This document shows, piece by piece, positions 37,100 through 50,299 of a stretch of DNA of 64,000 nucleotides. A model generated the notes under the pieces. That model was given only the letters and a program-made list of their open reading frames with translations, was not told where the DNA came from and ran no database searches. The number at the start of each line of letters is the position of its first letter. Position 1 is the stretch's first letter. Position numbers and translations under genes: made by a program. This stretch comes from Selaginella tamariscina (Eukaryota > Streptophyta > Lycopodiopsida > Selaginellales > Selaginellaceae), in contig PUQB01000006.1 in the NCBI GenBank assembly GCA_003024785.1, positions 259,258 through 323,257 on the forward strand, given 5' to 3'.

Positions 37100-40000
37100 T
37101 TTAACCGTGGTTAAAAAACGCGTTGTTTAACCACGCCGCTTTGTTTAGGTTAGGTTAAGTATATTTAAGCTTTGATATTTTCTCTATAGTAACTGATAAA
37201 ATACAGTTATTTAGCCACTGTGCAAACGTCTACTGCCACTTGTAAATGAGCCAATATGAGTGTGTGCACGTGAGAAGATTCTATTCATGTAATATATTCC
37301 TAACAGTAGATTCTTAAATATTTATTATATTATAGAAATTAACTTATAAGGAAGTAGTTTAAAAAGGGAAAATAAATTTAAATAGTTAAGCAATATAACT
37401 TACCGTAAACTAGTTCCTCTTTATCATTAATAACTCTAAGAATTTATTAACATAGTTAATGTGCATACATACATATGCAAATATTTTAAATATATTTTCA
37501 AATAAAAATGTAATTATCATTTAATACAATAGTAATGAAATTTGAATTAAACATCAATGTATTGTATAACCGATTGTTATATAAAATTTACCAATCAATT
37601 TTCACTTAATAAAATAATGACACATGCCAAATTGTTTTAAGACAATAATATATAAAGTATTTGTACTTAATAAAACTAAACCACACCTTAAGACGAATAA
37701 TACAATCTTCACATTGAAGACTTGAATAACCATGACTTTAACAAATGACTTTAATATTATTGATAATATCTTTTTTAGCATTAAGAACTTATAACATAAA
37801 AAATAGATGATATTGAGACTTTTGACATTAAGGAATGAATAACTCTTAATATTAAGAATGAACCTTTAACATTGAAAATGAATTATTTTTTACATTACAT
37901 ACATAAATTACGCTTTGACATTAAGGACCCTTAACATTAAAATGAATGATTGACATTGAAAATAAATAATGCCCGAAAATAAATAATATTTAATATTACC
38001 TTCTTAAAATTTACAATAAAGTAATTAACCTATAACATATAACATTCATTACACTTTCATTAAGTTTGCATCATTTTGAATGTTGACGTTGAAAAAATTA
38101 ATTAAATGTGAAAATAATACACAATTACTCTCATGGTCTGTATAATATGCTTTTTTTTAAATTTAATTTATTTTTTAAGGGGTTGGTCAAGTGTACTAGT
38201 TAAAGACTACATAATGCTTATAAATTTGTTATAGTCCTTAATAACATATTATTTACTTAAAACTAGTAATTAAGATAAACCACGATAATGGTCATTTTAT
38301 TTAAAAGCATACTTGTTGTGTTGCATTTCATACTTAAAGCATGGGTTAGTTACCCTATTCTACCAAGTTAGGATTTAATACATTCATTTAACTCACTATT
38401 TGAGCATTGCTTATGCATTTAACGAATTTTATGTGAAACACATGTAACTTTAAATGTTAATACTTAAAGTTGTTTAATTTTATTTATTCTGACTTTTAAA
38501 TATTAACTTTGTCCTGAAAAGAAAGAAAACAAATGAACTTACTTCCTCGGTTATAGCTCAGAATACACATACAACATTATCAAATAATAAGATGTAGCCT
38601 TAATGTTGATTTTATAATGGAGTTAGGGCATATCACTAAGTCATTAATACTGAGTTTTAAAATAATCATTTTAAAGAACTTAAGAGCTAGACCTTAAAAG
38701 TCTTTAAAGTTATCATAAAAATTTAATATTATTTAAATAGAGTAATGACAATTAAATAACTATTTGATAATTATGTAATACCATGTATTAACCCTTTAAA
38801 TCAAGATTCTGACAATACTTATAGATTTTAATGATGATATCAGTAAGGACTTTTGTTTTATTTTCATTTTTATAAAGATTGTTCTTTTATTTTAAATTGA
38901 CTTTTATTTCTTTTCATTTGTAACATAATTTATAGTGTGGTTTATTTTGTTAATATAATGTTACAAATTCACTATGTTTGGCAATTCTAATGACTTTTAT
39001 TTATAACTATTTATTAACATATCATGAATAATAAACATATGATTATCAAAAAACTTTAAAAGCTTGCAATGTACATTTAAAAATATTAAAATTAGTATTG
39101 ATAAAAACAATATAAAAAATATTATTAATGAAACCTTAAACATAAGTAAAGATAATTATGTTTTGGGTAATTTTGAAACTTTAGGTGGAAAAAAAAAAGA
39201 AGTAAGGGAGTATTTAAAGATGAAAAGGTGTTAAACATTTTCTTATCGTACAATAGCAATGTTTATAGAAGCATTATGATGTTATTAACTCAAATAACAA
39301 TTTAAATATAAAAATCTCAAATTTTATCGTAACTAGTACTCATTAACACAAGCAACACACCTCAATAAGAAATAAATTAGTTAATGTATAAAAAACTGAG
39401 GAGTAATTGCCTCTTGTACTTTAAAGGTAGATTTAAAATATTAAGCTCAAGTGAAAGCCTCTTTTAATGTGGCATGTCCCAACACACACACATACCTCAC
39501 AAGGTTAATGAATGTAAAAAATAATTGGGCAAAGTTGTGTTAAATTCATCAATGTCAATGCTAATGTTAAAACATATTCATATTAAGATGCTGATGTAAA
39601 TGTTAGGAATATGTTAAAACATATTTAATATTGATATTAAAATGATATTATTAAAAATATGTATCAAACATTCTAGAAAATATTTCATAATATGCAAATA
39701 ACCACAAAAGCATCTTAAACATTTTTGATCTTGCCATATTTACAACTTACTAAATCATGTCAAGTGTGTATTTTAACATATGTTATGAGGGTTCATTTAT
39801 TTTACATCCATTGTCCTTTCAAATAATATACAAGAAAGCTCAAGTTAAAGATTAAAGCATTTTAATTTAATACTAATCTTTATATTATTCTTGTTATCTT
39901 ACTTTCTCATTTAGCTCTTTATCAAATTCTTCATTGCATTTTAACTAATTTTTTGAGTTTTTAGTCTTTTAAAATTATTATCTTACATATGATTACAGTT

Positions 40001-40880
40001 GAAATTCTTAAGTAATCATCAATAACTGCTTCCGTATAGTTTATGATAATTTAAAACAAAATATTTACATATTACTATATTCAATACATGAACTAGCTCC
40101 TTCTAGTTCCATTTACATTTTAGTTATTGGTATCCATAATAACTATCAATAGTAACACCATTAATCACATTAACAATTATATTGATTAAATAATAAATTT
40201 CATGATGACCTTAATATAATTATAATTCTTAAGAAGTAATATAATGATTGAGTATAATTTAAACATCTATTTCAAATTTTAAGTGTTTTAATTGTTATAA
40301 CACTTGATGAAATTAAGTTCATTAAGAATTTTCTTATAAACCTTTGTAATGATGTTAAAGAATATTTTAAGAAAGTGATAATTTTGATTTAAATTTAGAC
40401 CACTAAATAAAATTATAATGGCCTAATTAATAAATTTCAAACTAATTTATATAGTGATTTCTTAAGATTTTGAATAATAAAAAATATTTGTTTAATTTAC
40501 ACACATACACACAGACACACACACACACATATACTATTCATGACCATAATCTCTTAAAGAAGTTATGAATTATACAACACATTATATTAATCAATTATAT
40601 AATATAATATCTTTCATTATACTTTCTATTCCAATCTTGGTTAAAATTTTAATCAAATCAAAACTTAATTATAATATAGTGTGAACCTTATATGTAATAG
40701 AGAAATAAGATATCAAAATTTTTGTCTTAATTTGTGTCAATAAGAAAGAAACTTTTTCAGAAATATTGACATCTCCATAAGGTTAGAAACAATATACACA
40801 AAATAAACCACACATATGCTAGGGTTAGGTTTTTTGGGTAATTTAACAAGCTGAGATTGGAATAATGCCTCTTTTTTATC
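37100..40880. other. AT-rich intergenic DNA without genes
   Basis: About 3.8 kb of strongly AT-rich sequence with repeated ACATTA/TTAATATTA-like motifs (37740-38060) and a CA run at 40498-40530. No coding region, tRNA or transposon motif was recognised. Confidence 0.7.
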
Positions 40881-40881
40881 A

Positions 40882-40893
40882 TGGTATCAGAGC
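40882..40893 (+). other. Primer-binding site (initiator tRNA-Met) of the copia element
   Basis: TGGTATCAGAGC is complementary to the 3' part of plant initiator tRNA-Met and is the usual primer site of plant LTR retrotransposons. It marks the end of the 5' LTR, which is not otherwise recognisable. Confidence 0.85.
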
Positions 40894-43800
40894 ATCCAGG
40901 TTTGAATGAGGTAATCTAATAGTTGTATAGGATGGCAGAGAGCAACATTGCTCATAAAATGGGCATTCATCCATTTCCCTTTGTGGGAAAGGATTTTAGC
41001 ATTTGGAAGAAATTAGTAGAAGAAGTATCAAGGTGTTTATGGAGTTCTTGACAGTAATCCACATGGGCTTGGCAATGGGCTTGAGGCCCAAAAGATTGTG
41101 AGGGATTGGAAGCTCAGGAACCATGATATTGGTTGTATTTGTACCCATGAAATTTGCTTAAGGTGTTAACACCAATGATAATATGAATCTCTGAAAATGG
41201 CTTGATGATGATTACAACAAGCATTTTGACATGGAAGTGATCCAGATTCACTCCTAGTTTGCAATGTGCATGTATGAGGACTGTGGGAATGCAAGTACAC
41301 ACTTAGATGTTGAGCAAGCTCTTTTTAGACATGGTTGTGCAAGGAAAAAGCACAAAGTGTCTGACTCAATGCAAAAGATTCAGCTTTACAAATCATTGCC
41401 AAGAGAGTGGGATGGCTACATAGAGAAGATGATGAGAGAGGGCAACTTAACCTTTAATGGAGCTGTAGTGAAACTCATTAACACTAATGCTATGAGTAGA
41501 GAAAGCTCAAATTTATGAGGTTCATTGTGCCATGTATGCCAAAAGAGAGCCAATAAGGGCTTTGGCATAAGGGAATGGATGACAAGGTGGCCGTCAGGGA
41601 CAAGGGCATAACGTGATGCCCAAGAGTCAAATTGGTTGAGAGAACTAGGGAGGTGAAGGTCATGCCATTGCTCGCTTTAACTCAACACACAGTCGGAGCA
41701 TTAAAAGAGGGGATGCAAGGTGCATCCATGACTAGTACAAGTTGTGCTGGAAGATTGGGCACTGGGCTCGATGTTATAACAACATTGCCACAACAAACCT
41801 AAGTGAGTTGCAGAGGAACCATGCAAGAAGGTTGAAGAAGAGAGTCACAATGTAGATCATGCACAAAGTGGATAGCCATGGTCATGGACTTCGGATGTAC
41901 CAACCTCATGACTATGAATAAATTCATGTTTGAGTAGTATACATCAGTGAAGGGATTGAAAGGAGTAGTCTTAGAGGATGACACTCGCCTCAGGGTCCAA
42001 GGCACTGGTAGCTTTCGCTTTGTTCTCAAAGATGAAAGCAAAATTACATTCTCAAATGCATGCATATTTCTAGCTTTCAACAAAACTTGATGTCTGTCAC
42101 CAAAGTGTGCAATAATGATGTAGTTGGCGTCTTCGATGGTGATGAAGTGCTCCTCATGGACAAAAGTCAGTTTCAAGATGACTAAAAAGAGGTTGTTACG
42201 TGAGTGGCATCGAGGGAATCTTTACAAGGTGTCACCTCATGTTTAGAGAGTGACAAATGTTAACATGCACCACTCAACAAAGATGATAAAGCTCATCTTT
42301 GGCATTGTCATTTTGGACATGCAAATTACAAAAGATGATCGTAAAAGACACGGTGACATGCTTTAGACCTTGAAAAAAATGTTATGCAGAGTTTTTGTGA
42401 GTCTTATGTGTTGGACAAACAACATTGTCGAAACTTTGCTTCATCCAAACATTGGGCTAGTAAGCCACTCGAGCTGATACACTCGGATTTGTGTAGCCCT
42501 ATGGATGTACCTAATCACTCCTATAGGTATATCTTATAAGCATATCATGTATTCTGTATCTTATATCTTATATCCTGGTACATATTAAAATAGTTCTATA
42601 TTTTGAAATGAAAACGTATTATTTGTATTTTTAAAATATTGTTTCTTCTCTATGGAATTGTAGCATCGTCTGATGTCCAATGAGTTGGTGTGTATTCAAT
42701 TATTTAAGATAAGCCAATATATAGTTACCTTATAAAAGTATTTGGTCGTATCATGTATTCTGTATCGCACAAAGTACTTCATGACTCTCATTAACGATTT
42801 TAATCGCAAGACTTACTTCTTTTTTCTACAGGGGAACTTCAAGCACTATAAGGCCTCTATCGAAACCCAACTCGAGTTAAAAATTAAGGCATTGAGGATT
42901 GATGAAGGCAAGGAGTACCTCAACAATGCCCTTCATAACTTTTGTTATGTGCATGGGATATAGTATGAAGTCACTACGCGTTATACTCAATAGCAAAATG
43001 GAGTTATGGAACAGAAGAATCGGACACTTGTTAATGTGGCTCACAGCTTGTTACTTGGTGCCAAGTTAGATAAAGAATTCTAGCAAGAGGCAATTGCCAT
43101 GGCACTCCATGTGCAAAATCGCTTGCCTACTATTGCACTCAAAGAAAAAACTTTCAAGGAAGTGTTGTCATAGTTCTAACCTGGTGAGTTGACTACTAGG
43201 TAAACATTGTGGGATATGTGGGTAAAAAAGACCCAAGCGGACCTGGGTCATCATGACCATGGGCCTCTCATAAACACCAATTGGCCCTTTGCCTAGTTGG
43301 CATAAGGGGAGAGGGAAAGGTTGTGACAAGTGTGGTCTAGGAAGAAACCAAATGTCTCTCATCTACATGTATTTGGCTGTGCAGATTAGCTACATAAGAA
43401 GTTGGACCCAAAAAGCAAGAGATTTGTTTTGTTGGATATGCTAACAATGGGGCAGTTGCAAGGGGTATAAGCTTTGGGATCTCATCATCAAAGGCACCCT
43501 CGTTAGAACAAAGGTGAAAATGACTTACATGTGACACGAAGTAGCTGACATCTACGTAGTTCATCAACAATGACCTTCTCATGCATGTCATTCTGTTTGG
43601 ATTCCAGGACTATAATGATAGTGAAGGAGCTAAGCCTGGCGCATGGAGATGATGCTAGGCCCAAGTACAACATTGAAGAAGGAGATGCTTTAGCTGACAC
43701 ATCGCCCTTGACAAACTTGTAGTAGTTCCACCCATGTGTTGTAGGGGCATGACTGACCTGTGGAGATTTTTGATGGCCCACGCATGCGAAGGCCATCTCA

Positions 43801-45240
43801 ATTTTTTTGGAGAATGCCACATCCCTGCTTGATGATGAAGCTGAACTGTGCATGTTCTTGGATGAGAACATTCCGTGGACGTATGAGAAGCTATACATGG
43901 CCCTAATTTTTAATTTTTGTGTGATCAAGATGACAAGCATACAAACCATCTTGGCTCTTGTAAATGCTCAAAACTAGAAAGTCCATCAAATGGATGTGAA
44001 AATCGCCTTCCTTCATGATCAATTGAAGGAGGAAATCTTTATGCAGATCCCTACTGGTTCCCTTGGTCACGAAGATGGTTGCAAATATGGAGGCTTTGCA
44101 ACTTGAAACAATCGTCAGGTGTGTGGTACCAAAAGTTTGATGAAGCCTTACATAAATAAGGTTTTCATTGTGCTACTGCTGACTCGAATGTTTATGTAAA
44201 GGGCGAGGGAGAAGTTATGTTCGTTGTGGCCTTGTACATGGATGACTTGTTGATCATCAAGGGAGACAAACTAACCATTCGAGCCTTGAAGGCTACTCTC
44301 ACTAGCACCTTTTGAATGAAAAATTCGGTAAGGTACGCTTCTTCTTGGGCGATGACTACTAGCTTGAAAATCTACCAAGGTCAATATGCTCCTCCAACAC
44401 TTGCCATCCAGTGCAGACACTAATGGTAGTCAAGGCATTGGCTCCAAACGGTGTTGGGCCCAAGCTGAATGACGATATTCCTTATTTGCAACTTGATTGG
44501 ATGCTTGATGTATTTGGCCCTCGTAACGCGGCTAGATATATGTTATGCAACCATTGCACTTAGCCAGTTTAGCGCAAAGCCACACACCAGGCTGCCAAAC
44601 ACATATTACAATACCTTAAAGGCATAGTGGACCATGGCTTTTGTTACTCTACGTAAGACGTGGCTACCATCAGTTGGGCCAATAAACAACACAGTGTTGT
44701 AGCACTTTGTTTGCTAAAGCAAAATATATTGCCCTAACTACTACAAGGAGGTTGTGTGGCTAGAGCGGCTAATGGAGAATCTCAGTAATCATCAACCTGG
44801 ATGGTGCGACAACCAGAGCAGCATTGTCAATTTGCCATGACTCAAACCCAATGTTTCACAATCAGAATAAGCACATCCTCATCTAGTTTCATTATGCACG
44901 GGAACAAGTTGATGTAGGAGTGATATGCATTGGCTACATGCCTACAGAGGAGATGCTCACTAACATCTTCACTAAGCCACTGGCCATGACATGTTCCTCT
45001 TGTTCAGGACAGGCTTGGCTTAGGCTAGCACTTGGCTTATGGGGAGTGTTGGGAGTACAGTTTGGCATATATGTCACGCTGGGAGTGTTGTTAGATTATA
45101 GCATATGCTTACTCCCAGGTTTAGATTCTTTTTATATTACAAAATATAAAAACCTTGAATAATCTCATATTCATATATGTGAACCTGCAATCTCTATATT
45201 CTTTATTGTTTCCTTTTAATATTTAATAATCTAGTTTAAT
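40882..45240 (+). mobile_element. Degenerate Ty1/copia retrotransposon
   Basis: The order is that of a copia element. Gag starts at 40932 (MAESNIAHKMGIHPFPFVGK, then DFSIWKKL) and continues at 41264-41518 with a UBN2-like gag segment (LYKSLPREWDGYIEKMM). A GAG-pre-integrase/integrase border lies at about 42430-42520 (WASKPLELIHSDLCSPMDVP). Integrase core follows at 42760-43130 (YFMTLINDFNRKTYFFFLQ, ALRIDEGKEYLNNALHNFCY, and degraded QNGVMEQKNRTL). Reverse transcriptase is at 43975-44300 (VHQMDVKIAFLHDQLKEEIF, and ALYMDDLLI with the YMDD box). RNase H runs to about 45000 and ends in PTEEMLTNIFTKPLA. Stops and frameshifts are frequent, so the element is dead. A 3' LTR probably begins at TGTTGGGA (45048) after a purine tract. 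Its end is not clear. Confidence 0.88.
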
Positions 45241-45340
45241 TTTCCGGTCCTCATGTGGTGCCACCTCAGCCCTGATAAAATATTTACAGGTTGCATAACT
45301 TTATATACGTCAAATATAAGCATACACACTTTTACACCCA

Positions 45341-45410
45341 CACGCGCGCGCGCGCGCACACACACACATATATATAACTCCCACCACCATCACCACACAC
45401 ACACATAAAT
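45341..45410. repeat. (CG)n(CA)n microsatellite
   Basis: CGCGCGCGCGCGCGCG passes into CA repeats, an alternating purine-pyrimidine tract of Z-DNA-forming type, just after the copia remnant. Confidence 0.9.
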
Positions 45411-45427
45411 ATGTATTGTGTGTAGAA

Positions 45428-45986
45428 TTAACTGTAATCAGGTGGTAATGATACATTTTGCCAACCAACAATCTGATTAACCAAGTTAATAAGCTGATTA
45501 TCTGCTGCTTGTAACGAATATCCAGAATTTGGTAGAAAAACTTTGCTAGGTATGTTGCTTACTTCCCCTACACATCTCCCTGAGAGCTTATACTTCCATA
45601 AGTAGCTACATCACTGTCCAAAGCCTATAATATAAAAATATATATCAATTACATTAATTAATTATATTTAACTTAATGTCACCTTCTCTTTGAAGTAATC
45701 AAAGGCAGTCTGTCTCTCTCTCTCCTATATATATATATATGTGTGTGTGTGTGCACGCGCATGTGTGTATATATGTATACACACACCTGAGATTCTACGC
45801 GCGTAGAGACCCCATCTTCTGTAATAGTTGTTATAGAGATGTACTTTGACAAACCTGACACGTGGATGCCTCTCTATGGTTTCATTAAACAGGCAGTGGT
45901 GAACAGTAACCTTAGTATTCCGATCCTCTATATCCCTTGGACTTGCACTAATAAGCATTGTCTTCCGATGATGGTGGAAAAGACAC
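45428..45986 (-). pseudogene. Pectate lyase (polysaccharide lyase family 1) 3' fragment
   Basis: Pectate lyases cleave de-esterified pectin in the cell wall. The exon at 45787-45986 reads FHHHRKTMLISASPRDIEDR, then KVTVHHCLFNETIERHPRVR and FVKVHLYNNYYRRWGLYA, matching the PL1 core (VT.HH..FD.T..RHPR.RFGKVHLYNNY...WGIYA). A nine-codon exon, 45683-45709, gives TAFDYFKEK. The last exon, 45428-45624, gives ALDSDVATYGSISSQ and, after a frame change, VSNIPSKVFLPNSGYSLQAA and a stop. The N-terminal half, with the calcium-binding aspartates, was not found upstream. A frame change follows WGLYA. It is a truncated copy. Its 3' end lies about 200 bp from the copia element. Confidence 0.8.
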
Positions 45987-45989
45987 CTG

Positions 45990-46964
45990 AAAACAGGTAT
46001 ATATATACGTATATATATAAATATATAATTATATATTTATAATTATAATATATATTAGCTTATTAATTTAAACAATTGTTTAAACCGCTAAGAAGTTGAT
46101 CATGATTAGTAAAGGATTATCAAATAAAACTTAATTAATAGGTGATTAATATATAGAGTCTGCATGTTAGTTGGTGTAGCTTAAGTTACGTAAAGTTAAC
46201 GTAGCTTAATTTATGCCACACTAAACTCTCTCTCTAGACACACGCACGCACGCACACGTGTGAGACTCAGAGGAGCACATATATACAAGGTGAGCAAAGT
46301 AATTAATCAGATTAATTTCCATATAAATGCTTTATCCATTTATTACTAAAACAATAATTTTATTTAGTTAAGCCATGGAAGACTTATTTAATTCATTAAT
46401 TTCATTTAAAATATTTTTGATATTTTAATTTAAATTATATTATATTTAAACACTAGATTAGATATTAAAGAAAAAACCTTCAAATTTTACATAGAATATA
46501 GGTATATATATAAACATTATAATATTATTTTTTATAAATACATTTATATAGTTGTTATATAATACATGATCGGTGTTATCTAAACACCAACTATGATTAA
46601 TTTTTATGAAAGTAAAGTATAAATTGAATAATTATTAAATATAAATATGCAAGAAGATTGCACATCAAGTATTATTTGACGATTCGTCATTAATTTATAC
46701 ACATGTATAATGTTTTCATTGTAACTATATAATTTCTTTTTTATATAAAATCTTGTATTTTTAAAAATCACTAGAATGATTTGCTAAAATTCTTTAATAC
46801 TTAATATTTTTTTTATAATTATTATTACTAAAAACTTTGTAAACAATTTATAATTACATTATAGTTAATGCATTTATAATTACAATAGTTAATGCATTTG
46901 ATACAACTATGGTGAAGTCAAATCGTACATATTTTTATATGGGTTCTTCATAAGATGTTAAAAT

Positions 46965-47002
<38 letters not shown>

Positions 47003-47086
47003 ATAAGCAGAATATATGTCTATTTATTTAATTTTTTAAAATTAATATGTGTGTATCAAAATATGTACATATATACATATGAATGA

Positions 47087-47134
<48 letters not shown>

Positions 47135-47340
47135 ATACATTTATTTATATGTCTGCCATTTTACTTCACATGCACATGCATGCAAGTATTCGCTTGTGTG
47201 CGTGTGGAATCATATATGTACAATCATACAACAACAAAGCACAAATTCCTTGACCATGTTGTGCTTCTATGTAGTGTGCAATTTTGACGTATATGTGTAT
47301 ATGTATCTGCACATAATTACACACACACACACACACATGT
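45990..47340. other. AT-rich intergenic DNA with TA and TG microsatellites
   Basis: No gene was recognised. (TA)n at 46968-46999 and (GT)n(TA)n at 47089-47135. A 27-bp near-duplicate (ATTACATTATAGTTAATGCATTTA type) occurs at 46853-46900. Confidence 0.6.
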
Positions 47341-47361
47341 GTGTGTGTGTGTGTGTACATT

Positions 47362-47465
47362 TAGATACTCCCGGGCCATAAAAGACAAAGATATTTGACG
47401 TGTGTGTGTGTGTCTGTCTGTGCGTGTATAATCCTATATTGTCTTTTATGGCCCGGGAGAATCTA
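47362..47465 (+). ncRNA. Candidate MIRNA-like hairpin
   Basis: A perfect 21-bp inverted repeat, 47368-47388 against 47439-47459 (core CCCGGGCCATAAAAGACAA and its complement), is extended by five further pairs after one mismatch (TAGAT at 47362-47366, ATCTA at 47461-47465). The 50-nt loop contains a GT microsatellite. The near-perfect 26-pair stem, 21-nt uninterrupted core and a 3' arm starting with TTGTCTTTTATGG fit a young plant MIRNA or siRNA hairpin. I do not recognise a known family. A partial match, TCCTTTTATGGCCCAT, recurs near 48564. Expression is unknown. Confidence 0.4.
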
Positions 47466-47469
47466 CACG

Positions 47470-48577
47470 TATACATACACACCAATGTATCCAAATGTAA
47501 TATGCACACACACAGACACAGACTGTGTATGTATAAAGACAAATCTCAGCAACCTTGATGTTGTTTGTCATCAAACTAAAATGCAAATGAATCTAAATAA
47601 TGCACACATGTGTGTACGTGTGTACTTAAGCAGATAGCGATCAACATGTGTGTGCGTGCGTGCGTATTATAATCACATTAAGTGTTTACTTAAATGCTAA
47701 GTAAGATTAGTGTTAAATACAAAGGAAGTGAACAATCCGAATGAGTGGACAAGCCAACAACCTTGTATGGGGGGCAGAGGCACAAGTGGTGTGTCACACT
47801 TCACTTGCTTTGAAAGCAGACTACTTGCATGCTTTCTTCGGCCCACCATTCCTTCTTTTCTCATTTCCTCCACCCTTTAGTGCTTTGTGTGCCCCCCATG
47901 TGACCCCCTCCATTATACATCCCTCAAAGCTATTCATCTCATATAACCTTCAACGCACACACACGCACGCGCACGTCTGCAAAATGAGTATGAGATCAGG
48001 ATTTCATGTATATCACACAAAAAGTGGTGGGGTTCCATCTCATAAGGAATCTCACTGTAAAAGCATCCCTACGTTCCTAGGTTTGTCATGCCATACATAT
48101 GCATGTGACTGTTCTAGAGAACGTGATATATATATAATATAATATATATATATATATGCATGCGCACGCACATACCACACACACACATAGACATGTATGC
48201 CAGTCACAAAGTTTCTTTTTCACCAACCCTATCAACCGACTTACTAGGTGGCTAAGATTGTACATGTACATGTGAAATTAATGTAGTTTTCTAGTCAAAT
48301 TTGAAGTCCCATACACATGACCATGTGAATACAACGAAAGTCTTCTCTTCAGAAGTGAGAGCCCATTGAGAAAGCTGCCTGCAGTGACTTACACAACCCA
48401 CGCTTTACACACACACACACACACACACAATATGTTAGTGTGTGTGTGTGTGTGTTCCCATTTTGTCCTTGCATGAAGATGTACAGCATATACATATATA
48501 TATACACACCGGCTTTTTACTGTCTCGTGTACTTGAAGAAGATACGTATACGAATATATAAGGTCCTTTTATGGCCC

Positions 48578-48608
<31 letters not shown>

Positions 48609-48741
48609 TTACAAATTCGCAAGCTGACGTCTGCCTTACTCATTGTTTCGTATCCCATGGATAATCTTGTCCTTGATGTTTGTCTTCACCAACTCCCTCC
48701 AACGCCTAGTCGTTTTATGAACAATTCATACCCATATTCAA

Positions 48742-48780
<39 letters not shown>

Positions 48781-49040
48781 GCACGCACGCACGCACGCAT
48801 GCATAGGATATGTAACTATCTCTTGCATATCCAAGTTGTACAGAATTAAGATAAAAAACGGTAATTATTTTGAAGAGCAAAGGTGGTAATTAAACCATGA
48901 CACTATGATACAAGCCTATACAATAACACTTCACAAGGGAAGTAGTTTCAGGAGATTACCAGAGAGAGTTTACAAACAAGAAATGTTCAAACTCTTCATA
49001 CGGGCAGCCGGATTTCACATACTAGTCAATATACGGATGT
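47470..49040. other. Intergenic DNA, microsatellite-rich with a GC-richer patch
   Basis: The GC-richer patch at 47740-48130 has an open frame (MSGQANNLVWGAEAQ and onward), but its composition changes along the way and no domain is visible, so I do not call it a gene. Microsatellites: CA/GT at 48405-48455 and CT, CA, GCAC at 48739-48799. Confidence 0.5.
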
Positions 49041-49043
49041 ATA

Positions 49044-49613
49044 TTACGACTCAATCTTCTGCTCAATGGCAGAAGCAAGAGACTGCAAGACACCCACCTG
49101 AAATTTAAGGAACATCACGTAATCTGCAGCCTCAGTGAGAAGATTCGAATCGTTCATCTGCCTCCCTCCTGGTATCAATCCCTGGAGAGTTCTCACTCGG
49201 GATTCAATCTCCAGATTTCTTGAACTCCTTCTCACCCGCTTGAATTGAGTCCGATTGTGGTGCACAATTCTTGATAAAACTCCTCGTACTCGTCTTGCAC
49301 TTCGTTTCGGCCTTGAAACATTCACTGTTCTTGGAGCTGCCCGTGAGAACCTGCTGAGACTTTGTGAATCTTTATGTGGGTTTCTCCGGGAGATCCTTGA
49401 AATGACTTTCCTGCCAAGAGCAGCGCTCCATCCAGCACCAGCTGCAGTAAGCGCTAAGGATCCATCAGCGAGATACTTGATTGCCTTGGTTCGCTCTAAA
49501 ACACTCAATTTCCTGTTCTTCATCGTGTGTACAAGTGGTGGAAGAAGATGACTTGTGTAAACTTGTGTGTAGTATGCATCCATAACAGATTGTATATCAG
49601 AAAATCGCTCCAT
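49044..49613 (-). CDS. Atypical bHLH protein (IBH1/AIF-like)
   Basis: Intact single-exon gene of 189 residues. The C-terminal helix-loop-helix, about residues 130-180, reads RSSRNLEIESRVRTLQGLIP then GGRQMNDSNLLTEAADYVMF and LKFQVGVLQSLA. The LIPGG turn and ADY(I/V)..L..QV..L..LA second helix are typical of the plant non-DNA-binding bHLH group (IBH1, AIF, PAR, UPBEAT1). The basic region lacks the H-E-R residues needed to contact E-boxes. Such proteins heterodimerise with other HLH factors and usually repress growth responses in the nucleus. The start at 49613 gives MERFSDIQSVMDAYYTQVYT, with ERTKAIKYLADGSLALT upstream of the domain. GGGCCCA and TGGCCC boxes lie upstream. Confidence 0.85.
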   Translation of the reverse strand: MERFSDIQSVMDAYYTQVYTSHLLPPLVHTMKNRKLSVLERTKAIKYLADGSLALTAAGAGWSAALGRKVISRISRRNPHKDSQSLSRFSRAAPRTVNVSRPKRSARRVRGVLSRIVHHNRTQFKRVRRSSRNLEIESRVRTLQGLIPGGRQMNDSNLLTEAADYVMFLKFQVGVLQSLASAIEQKIES

Positions 49614-49859
49614 TTTGAACGAATTGTGCGCAATTCACCCAAGAAATCCTTATATATGATTTCTGTTGTTCCTGTGTTGAAAATTGTAGAAGAGAGCACA
49701 AAATCAACCAGTTAAAACAAAGAAGTTTACAAAGAAGAAAACGGATGATAAGAAATGAGGATTGAATTGCAGTCGACCTTGTTCAAAAACCCTAAAAAGA
49801 AAATGTGACTGAGGACTTTAAACAGGCGGACTTCAGATCTGAACCGTTGATTCAACGGC

Positions 49860-50115
49860 TAGCCGGCCTTCTCAGGAAGGAGATCGCGGCCGTTGACGAT
49901 TAAATAGACGTTGCGGATGTATCCACGGTAGCCGGAGTGGCCAAAATGGGTCCATCCCGCTCTTTGCGGCACGCACATGGCTGCACATGATTGCATATGC
50001 GAGGTGGTGGCCACTGGCCATAATATGGCCACATTATAGTGGCCCCCTTGTTCACGTGGCACGCCGTTGAAAACGGGCCAGCTCCAAATACTGGCCCGTT
50101 AACCAACCCATTGTA
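49860..50115. repeat. GC-rich palindromic patch upstream of the bHLH gene
   Basis: Contains AACGGGCCAG and CTGGCCCGTT as a perfect 10-bp inverted repeat with a 9-base loop, near 50073-50101. It also has a GGCCACT...ATAAT / ATTATAGTGGCC inverted pair around GGCCATAATATGGCC near 50008-50044. GGGCCCA occurs near 50184. It may be promoter DNA with site-II-like (TGGGCC) elements, or the end of a small DNA transposon. Confidence 0.5.
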
Positions 50116-50299
50116 CGGTCTCCATCTCCCTCGCTGACGTATTTAGTAATGGTCATATCCTCCAATCATGCCCACGCGGTTTGGGCCCAGCACGGTCCAA
50201 TAATGAGCGCGTAAGAACAACGTAATGCTCCAGGGACCACCTCCACGTCATCATCTGGTACGGTATATTTATACCATCTAACCTAACCTCCGTTGAACC

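Noticed and set aside
47741..48142. 133-codon open frame MSGQANNLVWGAEAQ...
   Set aside because: It begins in a GC-richer patch but runs through CA/GT repeats, has no domain, and its composition shifts abruptly. It could be part of a non-coding transcript at best.
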